Source: Channallabes apus
Taxonomy: Eukaryota; Chordata; Actinopteri; Siluriformes; Clariidae
NCBI GenBank assembly: GCA_030522415.1
Contig: CM060107.1
Span: 53,220,218 to 53,284,217 of the forward strand
Direction of reading: 5' to 3'
DNA length: 64,000 nt
Shown: piece by piece, positions 1 to 12,496 of the stretch
Numbering within the stretch: position 1 is the stretch's first letter
Layout: each line of letters starts with the position of its first letter
The notes under the pieces: generated by a model
What the model was told of the DNA's origin: nothing
What the model saw: only the letters and a program-made list of their open reading frames with translations
The model's database searches: none
Program-made: the position numbers and the translations under genes

Positions 1-1145
1 TCCATGCAACAAGGTCTCCAACCAGAAGTGGGACACCAGGAAGTCAGACAGAAGGCAGAAGGAGTCTGGATCACTGGAAGTTTAGGAGTGACAATAACTC
101 GACAGAGAGACAAGGAGAGAGGAAGAGGGAGAGAGAGAGAGAAGAGGAGAGAGCAGAAGAGAAGGAGAGATAACAGTTAGGTATGGTCACAGGCAGACAT
201 TATATAAGGTGAATATACTGTATATTTACTGTAGAGTGCAAGCAGGTAGGACTAACTAGTATAACTAAAAGGGAGAGCCAGAAACAAAAACAGACATAAG
301 GGTTTCCTAAGATATAAAGCGACCAATAACTTCACCGTCACCAAACCTGAGTGATCAATGAGACTGGGGAGGACAGCATCTAAACCTACGAGTTCACCAT
401 AATACTCTACGTCCATGGGTCCCCAACATCTGCTCCTTTACTTAAGGCAAAGCTATTTACAAAAATGCTTGGCTAAATTTTTTTTTATCCTAGACTTAAA
501 GACTGAGACTGTGTCTGAGCCCCGAACATTAATTGGAAGGCTATTCCATAATTTTGGAGCTTTGTAAGAAATGGCTCTGCCCCCTGCTGTAGTTTTCATA
601 ATATGTGGTACTAAAAAGAAGCCTGCATCCTTTGATCAAAGTAGGCATGGCAGATCGTAAGCCACTTGCAGTTCGCTTAGATATTGCTGCGCGAGACCAT
701 TTAATGCTTTATATGTCAAAAGTAGTATTTTAAAATTGATGCGAAATTTCACAGGGAGCCAATGATGTGAAGATAAGATAGGTGTGATGTGCTCATATCT
801 TCTTGTTCTAGTGAGGACTCTCGCTGCTGCATTCTGGACTAGCTGAAGCTTGTTTATGCACCTAGTTGAACAACCAGACAGCAAGGCGTTACAATAATCC
901 AACCTAGAGATGATAAAAGCATGAACTAGTTTTTCTGCATTGTTTAGTGACAATATATAATATACAGCATAACAATGAAAATTATTACTATGCTTACGAA
1001 TTATGTTTCCCAGAGAGAGCATGTAAAGAGAAAAAAGCAGAGGGCATAAAACTGAACACTGTGGAACACCAAACTTCACTTGAGAACATGCAGAATAGTC
1101 ACCATTTAAATTTACAAACTGATAATGATCAGTCAAATGGACCAA
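1..1145 (-). mobile_element. CR1/L2-type LINE, 3' half with RT remnant and 3' UTR
   Basis: The minus strand from 1145 to about 500 encodes the thumb and C-terminal part of a non-LTR reverse transcriptase. Motifs seen are GVPQCSVLCPLLFSLYM, FIISRLDYCNALLSG, LQLVQNAAARVLTRTRR and LWNSLPINVRGSDTVSVFKS, all typical of fish CR1/L2-like elements. The catalytic YADD box is lost: after GVPQ the frame reads HCYAVYY and jumps to the LVHAF block, so an internal deletion has removed it. From about 430 to 1 lies a 3' UTR with a CT-rich tract. The same UTR family recurs at 23290-23793. The element continues beyond the left edge. CR1/L2 is the likely clade, but I cannot separate L2 from related jockey-type clades by eye. 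Confidence 0.7.
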
Positions 1146-1154
1146 ATAGACCCA

Positions 1155-1355
1155 TGGGGCCAGTGGTAGCTCAGTGGTTAAGGCATTGGACTACAGTTCG
1201 GAAGATCCCAGATTCAAACCCCACAACCACCAAGTTGCCACTGTTGGGCACTTGAGCAAGGCCCTTAACCCTCAACTGCTCAGATGTATGAGCTAAATGA
1301 GATAAAAATGTAAGTCGCTCTGGATAAGAGCGTCTGCCAAATGCCTAAATGTAAA
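1155..1355 (+). repeat. tRNA-derived SINE, family A
   Basis: The segment starts with a tRNA-like head containing an A-box-like GTAGCTCAGTGGTTAAGGC and a degenerate B box (AGATTCAAACCCC). A body follows reading GCCACTGTTGGGCACTTGAG, and the 3' part ends CTCTGGATAAGAGCGTCTGC. The same family appears at 35731, 58190 and 58785. It abuts the LINE fragment on its left. Confidence 0.65.
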
Positions 1356-1611
1356 TTTCTCATGTCGCGTTGAGATGGCACTAGAGCATATTACTTCATT
1401 GGACATCGTCTTCGCTATTTAAACACCTCAGAAAAGTTATACTTGCTAACCTCTATCTGACAAAGGTGTACATCGTTAGCTCCAGCATATTCAGTGTGGT
1501 GCTGTGTATGTGTGTGTTTATGTATGTGTGTAAAGCTAAAGTAAGAGGAGAGGAGGAATCAGACCCCTTCTCGTCTTACACAATAACCCTCCTTCTTCTC
1601 TTATTTGAGTT

Positions 1612-1651
<40 letters not shown>

Positions 1652-1976
1652 TTGCTTTACATGTGTGCGTACACGTATGTTATAATAAACAGTACACACA
1701 GCTGCACACACACACGCATACAAACACAAAATAAAAGATGTTTTACGTACACACATGTGGTCACAGTGTTATAGTAAACCGTACACGTGCTCATGGATGT
1801 TGTTTACGCAAGTGAGAGACGTGCACTAAGACCCAGCAGGGGAGATGATTACCCACAATTCTGCAGCACCAGAGAGAGAAAAAACATTGGCTCAGTTGTG
1901 ATCACATGACGCTCGGCATCAAAACAAGAAGTGCGTGCGTGATACATGATACTCTGTACATTTTATTAAAAATCTT
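1356..1976. other. Spacer with (CA)n microsatellite
   Basis: No gene seen. A (CA)n tract lies at about 1616-1648 and CA/GT-rich sequence continues to about 1780. The last eight bases, AAAATCTT (1969-1976), are the left target-site duplication of the L1 element that follows. Confidence 0.6.
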
Positions 1977-2137
1977 GGGGGCGCTGTTGAGCTCGTGATG
2001 GAGTAGGACGTGTTTTGGGAGGCTCCGGAGGATTATGGTTAAAATTGTTATTAAATTGCGCTTTTCAGTTCTAATTTTACTGTCATTCTTCCCCGTTAAC
2101 GGTTTTATTTATAGATTTGTCTCTAAAGGCGGTTACA

Positions 2138-3053
2138 ATGTCCGGTAAAAACACTAAAACACAACGCAGCCACAACTGAGGCCTAATCCAGAGGTCACGG
2201 CCTCACCTCCGCGTGATTCGCCGCCGCGCGCTGACCCCACGGTTCACCAGGCAGTCTCTGTGATTGACACGGGTGCGCTGAAGCTCGAGATATTGTCCTC
2301 ATTGAGGAACGAAATAGCGGATATTTTTAAGGCGGAACTGCGTGCTGCATTTGGGGATGACTTGTCCACAATTAAGTCGGAATTACAGGCTGTAAAGACA
2401 CAACTGGCCAACGACAAGGCCGCCATTGATGCCGGACTGTCTGCGTTAAAGGGTACCATAGGTGAGATGGAGCGCTCGCTATCCGGTTTTTCTGACGATA
2501 TTATTTCTATGCAAAGTAAGATACAACGTCTTACAGCAGATTTAACTAAACTGGATAATAAATGTGAAGAATTGGACGCCAGGTCACATCGTAATAATAT
2601 TCATATAATCGGTGTTCCTGAGGGTCCTAACAGCTGCACTACCTCTAGCATGGCTGCGTTGCTTAAAGAGGCGCTCAGCCTGGAGAAGGAGCCGACTTTA
2701 GACAGATCTCACCGCATTCTACAGCCTGTACCAAAGCCTAGTGAACGACCTCGAGCTGTTGTGGCCAGATTTCACTACCACAGTGAATGCCTTGACGTCT
2801 TACGCCGTGCCAGAGAGTTAAGGCAGATTAAATTCAAGGATTTAATATTTCTGTTTTTCCCGACCACACAGCAAAAATTGCAAAAGCGCGTGCTTCCTTT
2901 AATGAGGTCCAGCGACAACTCCGTGGCATTGAGGGCGCGCGCTACGGCCTGTTTTACCCAGCGCGCCTGAGGATAACCTACAATGGTGTAGGGAAAGATT
3001 TTCTTTCGGCTGATGAAGCAAAAGACTACATCAAAACTATGCAAACTGCGTGA
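2138..3053 (+). pseudogene. L1 ORF1 protein, frameshifted
   Basis: ORF1 of the L1 element encodes the RNA-binding chaperone of the retrotransposition particle. It starts at ATGTCCGG (2138), but a one-base shift near 2170-2178 gives an early TGA at 2177. The main frame then runs from about 2179 to 2970. It shows a heptad-rich coiled coil (ALSALKGTIGEMERSLSGF and following), then the central domain with the RSHRNNIHIIGVPEG motif typical of L1 ORF1p. A second shift near 2940 moves the C-terminal domain (FYPARLRITYNG) to another frame, which ends at TGA 3051-3053. Two lesions in about 300 codons mean no functional product. The family assignment is firm. Confidence 0.85.
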
Positions 3054-3747
3054 ACTATACTGGTAGTGTTTTTTAATAGTTCGTTATATATTTAATTTGA
3101 ATTCTGGTTTGTTGTTGAATAGGGGTTTTCTTTTCTTTCTCCTTTTTTAAAAGCGAAATGTGTGATGTTTACATTTTCTGATGCTACCTGTCTATACAAG
3201 TTTATTTTAGAAAGTGAGTGTTTTTGATTGATATATTGCATTCCAGCTGGTATGTCATCTTGGGAACCAAATATTTAACTTATGCCAAGATGTATTATTA
3301 TGCATGCCTGGTGATCCTAGTAGTATCCTCTAGGATCTTCTTTTTTTGTTGTTGCTGCTTTTTTTTTTTTTTCTTCTTCTTTTTCTTTCAAGATGGGTAT
3401 CATTTACTTATACATTATTATAAGCTGGGGATGAGGATACTTCCATTTGCACATTATTTTTGTTCTATTTTAATCTATGGGAGCCTTTTTGTTTTCTTTT
3501 GTTTAGCTTTTTTTTCCTTCTACATCGAGCTCACTCTCCGAGTCGTGACCACAGTTACTGTGAGAGCGACTTTTGTTTTAGTTAGTTTACTTTGCTGTCT
3601 CCTAGGGTTTGTTAGGATGGAGACTTTAGATTTGTGTTTTATATGTGTTTGTGAGTGTGTTTGTGTGCATGTGGGGGGTAGGGGGAGGGGGGTTTCATCC
3701 TTCAGGCTCTTTGTGAATACTTATAATTTCCACATTTTTTTGGCTAA

Positions 3748-6700
3748 ATGGCTAATTCCTATGTAGGCCCAGGTTTAGCTGGGAGTGGTACACCTGTCCG
3801 TTTTCTTAGCTGGAACATCAGAGGTATGGGTAACCCAATTAAAAGATCTAGGGTATTCAATCATCTGAAACGTTTACATACGGATATAGTGTTTTTACAA
3901 GAAACACATCTTCAAGTCAAGGATCATCATAGGCTTCTTCGTCCTTAGGTCAAATTTTTCATTCAAATTTTAATTCTAAATCACGGGGTGTGGCCATATT
4001 AGTTAACAAAAAGATACAGTTTTCACCTAGCCATATAATTGCTGACAGAAATGGCAGATATATCATTGTTGCAGGCACACTAATTCAGACCAAGGTATTG
4101 TTGGTAAATGTTTATGCGCCAAAATCTAATCCAGATTTTGCAAATAAATTACTTAGTAGCCTTCCCTGCTTAAACACCCATTTGATAATTTTTGGGGGAG
4201 ATTTAAACTGTGTTTCTGATCCAGTTTTGGATCGTTCTACCGCTCGCGTTGTGCCCCAGTCTGCCATGTCTAAAATATTTTTTGATTTCATGTCACAGAA
4301 TGGTCTTATAGACCCATGGAGATTCCGTAACCCTGTAGATAAAAAATTCTCTTTTTTTTCTCAGGTGCATCCTTCATATTCTAGAATTGATTATTTTTTC
4401 ATTGACAGTCATCTTAACCCTTCTGTTGTTTCTTCAGATTATTTAAGTATTGTAATTTCTGACCATGCCCCTTATCATTGGATATACAATTATCAATGCA
4501 TAAACAGACCCCATCGTCTTGGCCGTTTAACTCACTTCTTTTAGCGGACAAAGAGTTTTGTACATTCATCTCTAACACTGTTGATGAAATTTTGTTGCTT
4601 AACCATCTTGAGTCCACTTCTTATTCGTTATTATGGGAAACTCTCAAGGCTTATCTTAGAGGGCAAATTATCTCATACTCTGCTTTTCTAAATCGAAGTC
4701 GCAAGACTAGGCTCAACGAACTCACATCTGCTGTTAGCAAGCTCGACCATATTTATGCATCTAATCCTTCTCCAGAGTTGTACAAGCAACGCATTGATTT
4801 ACAAACAGAATTTGATCTTCTTTCAACTAAAGAAACAGAACGTATGTTGTTGCAGACTCGGGGAACATATTACGAATATGGTGATAAATCAAGTAGATTG
4901 TTAGCACATCAGCTAAAACGACAGCATGCCTCACGCCTAATACCACAAATTAAAAATGACTTAAATATTATCACTACTGATCCCATGGAGATCAATGCAG
5001 TTTTTAAATCATATTACTCCTCCCTTTATCAATCTGAATGTCTTAAAGATGATATAAAATTGGATGATTTCCTTCGAAGCATTGATATTCCTGTTATTGA
5101 TACAATATCTGTAAGGGACTTGGACTCTCCATTATCTCTTGAAGAAATCATAGTTTCAATTAAGGCAATGCAGTCTAATAAAGCTCCAGGCCCAGACGGT
5201 TTTCCAATTGAGTTTCATAAAAAGTTTATAGATAAATTGGCACCATTGCTTCTTGGTGTGTTCAATGAATCCCTAGACCAGGGCTCATTACCATCTACTT
5301 TTAACCAAGCCTCAATTGCTCTTCTTCGTAAAAAGGGAAAGGATCCCCTTCAGTGTGGATCATATACAGTAGGCCACTATCATTGCTGAATGTTGATGTG
5401 AAAGTTCTGGCTAAAGTAATTGCATCCCGTTTAGAGGATGTATTACCATATGTTATATCTGAGGAGCAGACCGGTTTCATAAAAGGGCGGCATTTGTTTT
5501 TTAATACTCGTACACTTTTCAATATAATTTACTCCAAACAAACATCTATATCCCCTGAGGTTGTAATTTCACTGGATGCTGAGAAGGCTTTTGATAGGGT
5601 CGAGTGGGAATACTTGTTTGCAGTATTGAAGAAATTTGGGTTTGGTGATACATTTATTTCTTGGATTCGCCTTCTTTACAAATCCTCGCAAGCTAGTGTT
5701 CATACAAATGATATAAGCTCTGATTATTTCACTCTTGGGCGTGGTACCCGGCAGGGCTGCCCACTGTCACCACTGCTGTTTGCCCTTTGCTATTGAACCA
5801 TTGTCTATTAAGCTTCGATCTTCTCTTGCTTTTAAAGGTGTTACTCGTAATGGGTTGGAGCAGAAATTATCCCTATATGCCGATGACTTGTTGTTGTATG
5901 TTACTGATCCTGCAGCCTCTATTCCTGTTATTTTAACCATTTTGGATGATTTTGGTTCTTTCTCTGGGTATAAACTAAATTTGCACAAGAGTGAATATTA
6001 CCCAGTTAATAATAGTGCTTTACAACTTCAGCATCTAAACCTGCCTTTTAAACTCAATTGTTCAGGCTTTAAATATCTTGGTATCACAGTGACTCGTTCT
6101 CTATCTGACCTTTCTCATGCCAACTTTTCTTCTCTTATTTCCGATGTGAAATCTGATATTCAGAGATGGAGCAATTTGCCTCTTTCTTTAACTGGAAAAA
6201 TTAATGCAGTTAAAATGACCATTCTTCCTAAATTTCTTTATTTTTTTCAATCACTCCCATTATTTCTTCCTAAGTATTTTTTTGATTCCTTAGATAAAAT
6301 CATAATCTCTTTTCTTTGGGCTGGAAAACCTCCTAGAATCCGTAAGACCTTACTACAGAGATGTAGACTTAGTGGTGGACTAGCTCTGCCTAATTTTCAA
6401 ATTTACTACTGGGCCGCACATATTCAAAAATTAAACTTTTGGATAAACTCATCTGAATCCCCATGGTGCAAATTAGAGTTACTGTCATGTGAACCATCCT
6501 GTATATTAGCTCTACTTTGCACTTCATTTCCAATCAAACCCGCTCAATACACTGATAACCCAGTGGTACTCAACACACTTAAGATTTGGTATCAGTTTAG
6601 ACGGCACTTTAAATTTGGATCTGCGTCAGCAATGGGTCCACTGCATATAAAAATCATTTGTTTCCCCCGTCACTTTCAGCATTTTTATCATGGCACGACA

Positions 6701-7561
6701 AAGGCATCACAGATTTTTATCATTTGTATGAAGATGGAGTATTTAAAAGCTTTGCTAATCTGTCCTCGGAGTATGAGCTGCCTGCAGCTCATTTCTTTCA
6801 TTACCTGCAGGTTCGCAACTTTGTAACCAAGCGGTTTCCTAATTTTCCTTCTATACCTCCCAAGCAGCCCTGGGAGAATCTGATCACATTTAATCCATAT
6901 TGGAGAGGTGTGATATCAAGAATATATAATTTTATTTTATCTTTTGGTGATTGTAAAATCGCTAAAACCAGAGCTGCTTGAGAAAATGAACTGGGATTGC
7001 AGTTGAGTGAGGAGTGTTGGGAGAAAGCTGTAGACGAGATACGCTCCAGCTCTTCATGCTCCCGTCTCAGTCTTATTCAGTTTAAGGTTTTGCACAGAGT
7101 CCATTATTCCAAATCAAGGCTAGCTGAAATATTTCCTGATGTTGAGGATAGATGTGACAGGTGCCACGCTTCTCCCTGTAACTTAAGTCACATGTTCTTT
7201 TTGTGTCCAAACCTGCACAACTTTTGGACAGGTTTTTTTTAATCTCATGTCCACTATACCTGGGGTACAGTTGAAGCCATGTCCATTAACTGCTATATTT
7301 GGCATTACAGATGTTTCATTATCATTAAGTTCTGCACATAAAGATGTCATCGCCTTCTCATCTTTGTTGGCCAGACGTACAATACTTTTACATAGGAAGT
7401 CCGTTAATTGTCCCTCAATCTCTCAGTGGATTAAAGATTTATTATTTTTTCTTAAGCTAGAAAAGATAAAATATACACTGAGAGGTTCTAATAATATGTT
7501 TTTTCACAAATGGCAACCATTTATTGCTTATTTTGCAAGCTTACAGGTACTGCCTGAATGA
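3748..7561 (+). pseudogene. L1 ORF2 protein (endonuclease-reverse transcriptase), multiply frameshifted
   Basis: ORF2 encodes an AP-like endonuclease followed by reverse transcriptase. The endonuclease is visible as FLSWNIRGMGNPIK near 3790, FLQETHL near 3895, FGGDLNCV near 4190 and SDHAP near 4455. RT blocks are NKAPGPDGFPIEF (about 5180), EEQTGFIKGRH (about 5465), LDAEKAFDRVEW (about 5575), GTRQGCPLSPLL (about 5745) and the catalytic YADD (about 5875). A C-terminal cysteine/histidine cluster lies near 7155-7210. The frame changes near 3948, 4480, 5385, 5780, 6660-6820 and 7243, and a TGA interrupts at 6979-6981. These are scattered single-base events typical of neutral decay. Confidence 0.88.
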
Positions 7562-7647
7562 TTATCTGGACTGGGTCAAGCATCGGAATGTATGTACGAC
7601 CAATCTAATTCACATAGATTAGTTTGAGCCGAAGGATGCTAGGGTGT

Positions 7648-7649
<2 letters not shown>

Positions 7650-7711
<62 letters not shown>
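7650..7711 (+). repeat. (GT)n microsatellite in L1 3' UTR
   Basis: About 30 GT units lie between the ORF2 stop and the A-rich tail. The tract is part of the LINE 3' UTR, not host sequence. Confidence 0.9.
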
Positions 7712-7714
<3 letters not shown>

Positions 7715-7869
7715 TTTAGGGTATTTGGGGTGGGTAGGGAGTTTAAAAAAAAAAAAATTTCACTTTTCTTTTCATCTAATAATAATACATTCAATTAGTT
7801 GCTTCCGATATGTGTATGTATTTTCAATTGTTCAATAAAAAAAAATTTGAAAAAATAAAATAAAATCTT

Positions 7870-8218
7870 TGTTCGTCTTGCGGAACACTCGCAAACCGCA
7901 TTACTCACAATCCGAGGTTCCACTGTACCACTATCTTTGAGAACCTATGCTGTCCTACGATTACCTTTTATGTCAGGTGCTCTGGTTCCCGGGATACACC
8001 TAACCACTGCTACTGGCACCCCTAAAGGCCTAGCTAATTTCACTGCCTCAGTATAGAGTCTCCTATAACCAGAACTCTTAAGGTCATTCCCATATTCTGG
8101 TAGTAGTAAAATCTACACATTATTACATAATTATATATTTTTTTATACTTGACATATCCGATAACACATGTATGAAGCCTCCTTTTTAACAGACACTGGC
8201 AAGGCTTCAATATAACCA

Positions 8219-8267
<49 letters not shown>

Positions 8268-8980
8268 TTCTAATCATCATTGACCTATGTGGTGTTGTCG
8301 GCACAAATCTGTGCCACATGAGTTTTAAGAGTTTTAAATTATTTTAAAAAATTATTATTGTTATATATAAAGCCCATTGGTGGAAATATTGTAATCCAAT
8401 ATAAATAATAATAATGCATAAATAATAAATTATAAATAATGCAAATCCACAAATACTAATGTTTAGTGGTTTACTCTGCTTTTTTCAAATTAGATCTAGT
8501 TTTTTTTTTTTATTATTATTTTAAGAAAATCTGTAAATTTTTTATCATAGTGATTATTTAGCTATTTACTATCTGTGTGCCTTCATTCATTCTATTACAT
8601 ACAATCATGGTATTTGAGTTATGAGCTAATGACACATTCACTGTGCTTATGAAGTGTATTTTTGGTTCAGTGGGCCCCCGACAGACCTGCACTGTGGTGG
8701 GATGACCTCAGTGCTATGACTTAGAGCTCATTGTCAAGGCAACAATTTGGTGAGGCTATGGAATGAGGAGCTGGGCCACAATGGGGGCCAGTGACAAAGT
8801 GGCAGATGAGTTTTGCTGCCCCAGTGATGGCAATAAAAACAAAGGCCTTTGTGTCATCTGCTTAGTTTGTTCAGGAACAGGTCGGTCAGCATACACACCA
8901 TAGTGCAATTATTTAATTATTCTTGTGTTGCACCACTCCCCTTTTAAACATCTCGGTGAGCACAACTCAGAAGAATGGCA
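7870..8980. other. Spacer with (TTA)n microsatellite
   Basis: AT-rich sequence with no recognisable gene. An array of about 15 TTA/ATT units occupies 8222-8268. I see no splice-bounded exon. Confidence 0.6.
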
Positions 8981-8984
8981 GAAG

Positions 8985-9150
8985 AGTACCCCACCTATGC
9001 TGATTTCTAACGCCCCATGTAGTCATTCATACACATTCACATTCCATACAAACTTAAATAATTCTTTTGATTGTGTAAAGCTGTTTTGAGACAATGTCAA
9101 TTGTTAAAAGTGCTATACAAATAAAATTTAATTGAATTGAGTTGAATTTA
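8985..9150 (+). repeat. LINE extreme 3' tail
   Basis: GTGTAAAGCTGTTTTGAGAC followed by TGCTATACAAATAAAATTTA and short AATTG-type tail repeats is the common 3' terminus of a fish LINE family. I infer that it belongs to the family whose 3' UTR is at 23290. No coding part is attached, so this is a severely 5'-truncated copy. Confidence 0.5.
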
Positions 9151-9950
9151 TGATTAAAAACAATGTGGTCATCGAGTTTGCAGCATCATTTTGGCATTCT
9201 GCTAGCAGACCAGAAAAAAACAATATAGGAACTTTGTGACTGAGGCAAGAGTTTTACACCACAAGCCCCTTCTCCCAGCTCCTGGGAACAGCATTCCTCT
9301 TAGGACATACCTTCAGGACTATCCTTTTGCATTGCCATATAGGGTTCTCGATATATGTTGCACCTGGAACAAGAAGTCTTGTAGAGTTATAAACCAACAG
9401 GTTATGAATGTGTTAACCATTATTGGCATGGGCCATCCACTGTAGCTGGGCATGATTAGGGCACTTTTACACTGGGATCTGCTATTTTAATATTTTATGT
9501 GTAACCTTTATGCAACACATCTCAGACACACTTATAAAAATCGAAATGCTGATGATTCACATAAGCTACACACACAATTTCAGGTTATCTGTGATTGCTG
9601 TGATGAAATGTAAATGTTGGAAGAATTTAATAATGACATACATCCTTGGATGCGTCTCATCCTTAGATGCGTCTCCTTCAGTCATCTTACAATGACTGGA
9701 GCCTTTAGCCAGGAGGTTGTGTCTTCAGATGGTTACCAACGATCACAAAGTGTTTCGACCCTTAACCATAACACTCTCCTGTTGGTGGGTCAGTAGTGGT
9801 GGCCAGCCACTACTCACTCCCTCCTGGCTGCCAGCTCAACTCCTCCCTCCTGCTCCAAATCCAACAGGAGGCTCTTTCCGCTGCCTCCCCCAGCCATCGC
9901 ACTGCCTTCTTTCTCTCAATCCCCCTCAATCCAATGTCTGACATCAGCTT

Positions 9951-10145
9951 CTATACTGATTGGGCAGGGAATCCCCTACATCCCACCTCAACTGGATACA
10001 GCCATGTCTGCCAACCTTTGTCCCTGCAGTTCCACACCAAGTCTCTATAGCGTTTCGTTTTCCTTTCAAACGCCTCCTCCCACCTCTCTTCCCACGGCAC
10101 TGTAAGCTCTACTAGGATAATCTTCCTTGGAGACGAGGACTGCAT
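9951..10145 (-). mobile_element. Minus-strand retroelement coding fragment
   Basis: An open stretch of about 64 codons on the minus strand reads IILVELTVPWEERWEEAFER and ends VEVGCRGFPAQSV. The ELTVPWEE...VEVGCRG pattern is a recurrent C-terminal piece of fish retroelement polyproteins. I recognise the pattern but cannot name the clade. It lies between plus-strand L2-like sequence on its right and unassigned sequence on its left, so the block is a mosaic. Confidence 0.4.
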
Positions 10146-10189
10146 CAGGTCTTAAGGTAGTGTGGACAACATCTGGAAACTGAAGCGGT

Positions 10190-11430
10190 TTCCAGCAGTC
10201 TCTGTGGCACATTCCACAGAGACTGCCCTTCTGTCAGTCACTGAGAAGCTCCATGCTGCTAGATCTGCTAAACTGTCATCTGTTCTCATCCTCCTGGACC
10301 TGTAAGCTGCATTTGACACAGTGAACCACAAGATTCTATTATCTATTCTTACAAGCCTTGGAATTTGTGGAACAGCGTGGCAATGGTTTGCTTCTTACCT
10401 AGACGATAGGTCATATGAGGTAACATGGAGGGGATCTACATCTGCCCCACGTAGACTCTCTACTGGTGTCCCACAGGGCTCAGTACTTGGTCCTCTTCTG
10501 TTCTCCCTCTATACCCGGTCTCTTGGTAAAGTCATATCATCGCATGGATTTTCATACCATTCTTATGCAGATGACACCCAACTTACTCTCTCCTTTCCTC
10601 CCTCTGACACTCAGGTTTCCACCCGGATCTCAGCATGTCTGGCAGACATCTCATCCTGGATGGTTGTACATCAGCTAAAGCTCAATCTGAGTAAAACTGA
10701 ACTGTTGTTCATCCCTTGTGACTCATCCCCAGGATATCACAAGAGCTTGTGGTATCCCTGGATAACAACCAAATCACTCCTTCAGCCACAGCCCGCAATC
10801 TTGGGGTAACCGTGGACAATCATCTGTCATTTTCCCCATACATCGCTAACCTTACTCGCTCTTGTAGATTTCTTCTTTACAATATCAGAAAAATTCGCCC
10901 ATTTCTTTCTTCACAGGCTACTCAGGTGCTTGTTCAGTCCCTTGTTATTTCAAGACTGGACTACTGCAACTCACTCCTGGCAGGTCTGCCACGATACGTC
11001 CTCTGCAACTGATCCAGAATGAGGCAGCATGTCTCATTTTTAACCTCCCCAAGTTCTCCCACACCACCCCACTCCTCCGCTCCCTGCACTGGCTTCCTGT
11101 AGCTGCCCGCATCAAATTCAAAACATTGATGCTTGCCTACAAAGCTAAAAATGGCCCTGCACCCACTTACCTCTCTGCTCTAATCACACCATGCACTGCA
11201 CCACGCTCCCTCCGATCCTCCAGCACTGCTCGCCTCATCCCACCATCTCTCAGGGATCGAGGGCGGCATTCATCCAGGGTCTTTTCTGTTCTGGCACCTA
11301 GGTGGTGGAACGAACTTCCTCTAGATGTCCGTACAGCAGAGACTTTGACTATCTTTAAATGACGACTCAAGACGCATCTGTTTCTCCAGTACTTGGCAGC
11401 GCCCCCTCAAATAAATGTCTTTTAAAATAA
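10190..11430 (+). mobile_element. L2/CR1-type LINE reverse transcriptase fragment
   Basis: Plus-strand translation gives the second half of an L2/CR1-like RT: STETALLSVTEKLHAARSAK, a stop inside [31 protein letters not shown], the intact catalytic YADDTQL (about 10565), [32 protein letters not shown] and APRWWNELPLDVRTAETLTI near the end. The frame shifts near 10750, and again near 11000-11120 before the C-terminal part. The element is 5' truncated, lacks an endonuclease and is non-functional. Confidence 0.75.
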
Positions 11431-12496
11431 ATGCCCCCCTCAAATCAAAATTTTTAAATGTTGAGAAAGCACATGTTAATATACTCACAAAATGTATATA
11501 TTTCAAGGTGATAAAATTATCTGCGGTAGCGGAAAAATCCGCCGAAAAAGGGACACTACACAATACGGTATTAGATTTCAAGTCTCTGTCCCTCCGCACA
11601 CAGGCTGCAGTGCGCACACACACACACACACTCTTCCCCTGATCCCTCGGTAAACATCCAATCACCGTCGGTAATGCAAATGAGTCAAGACGTAGCAAGT
11701 GTGGATTGGAGAGAAGAGAGCTGTTCATTTACTATAAAATAAATAAATAAATAAATAAATAAATACAATATGATCTGGGGGGTGTTCCAGAAAGCAGGTT
11801 ATGTGACATACCCGGATAAGTTTGAGGGTAAGTTAGTGGATAACCCCAACTTCCGGTTCCAAAAACGGAGGTAACTTTCTGGGTATGTATGTAACCATAG
11901 CAACTTACTCTACTGAAGATAACCTGCTCGGTAGCAGGTTATGTTCCAGCGTAAGTTTGTTTCAGAAGGTTATTCAGCATGCCTCGCCCCTTTGATGAGT
12001 ATCCCGTGGACGCGGAGGCACAAATTATACAAGGTTTTTTTCGCTGGGAGAGAGTTATAAGACCTCGTATTGATGTTTTTTCATTTCCTAATGATTATTA
12101 GAAAGAGTTTTATTGGTTTTCAATGGAATCGTTAATTTACTTAACACATCTCTTGAAACAGCATATTGCAAATGTCACAAATGGCGGGTCTGCACTTAGA
12201 AAACATTCTGTGCATAGCACTTCGTTCTTTTTTGCGTCAGGGCATTTTTTGTACAACATGGGCGATGCAGAGCATGTGGGAAAGCCAACTGTATGTCTGG
12301 CACTTAAACACTTCTTACACAAATGTGTACAGCAGGTCCCTGGACATAAACCTCTGTGTGGTATTAAAGAGGAATTCCACAGAGTGGCAGGTTTGTCCTT
12401 TGTAGTAAAATCAATGACGCATATTTAATATGTAGTCATACTATTTAGATCTACTGTATACGTGTATTCATCCTGCACACACACACACACACACAC

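Larger units (their letters stand above)
1977..7861 (+). mobile_element. Full-length L1-clade LINE with target-site duplication
   Basis: A 5.9-kb non-LTR retrotransposon with a GC-rich 5' leader beginning GGGGGCGCTGTTGAGC, ORF1 (2138-3053), a 700-bp inter-ORF spacer, ORF2 (3748-7561) and a 3' UTR. The 3' UTR holds a (GT)n tract (7650-7711) and ends in an A-rich tail. The octamer AAAATCTT occurs immediately before (1969-1976) and after (7862-7869), which I read as the target-site duplication. The complete length and duplication point to an ordinary target-primed insertion. Both ORFs now carry several frameshifts and stops, so the copy is dead. Confidence 0.85.

Noticed and set aside
1466..1774. 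102-codon frame with Thr-His repeats
   Set aside because: Translation of the (CA)n tract and its AT-rich flanks.
3218..3766. 182-codon frame rich in Phe and Cys
   Set aside because: Lies in the L1 inter-ORF spacer and consists of pyrimidine-rich low-complexity sequence.
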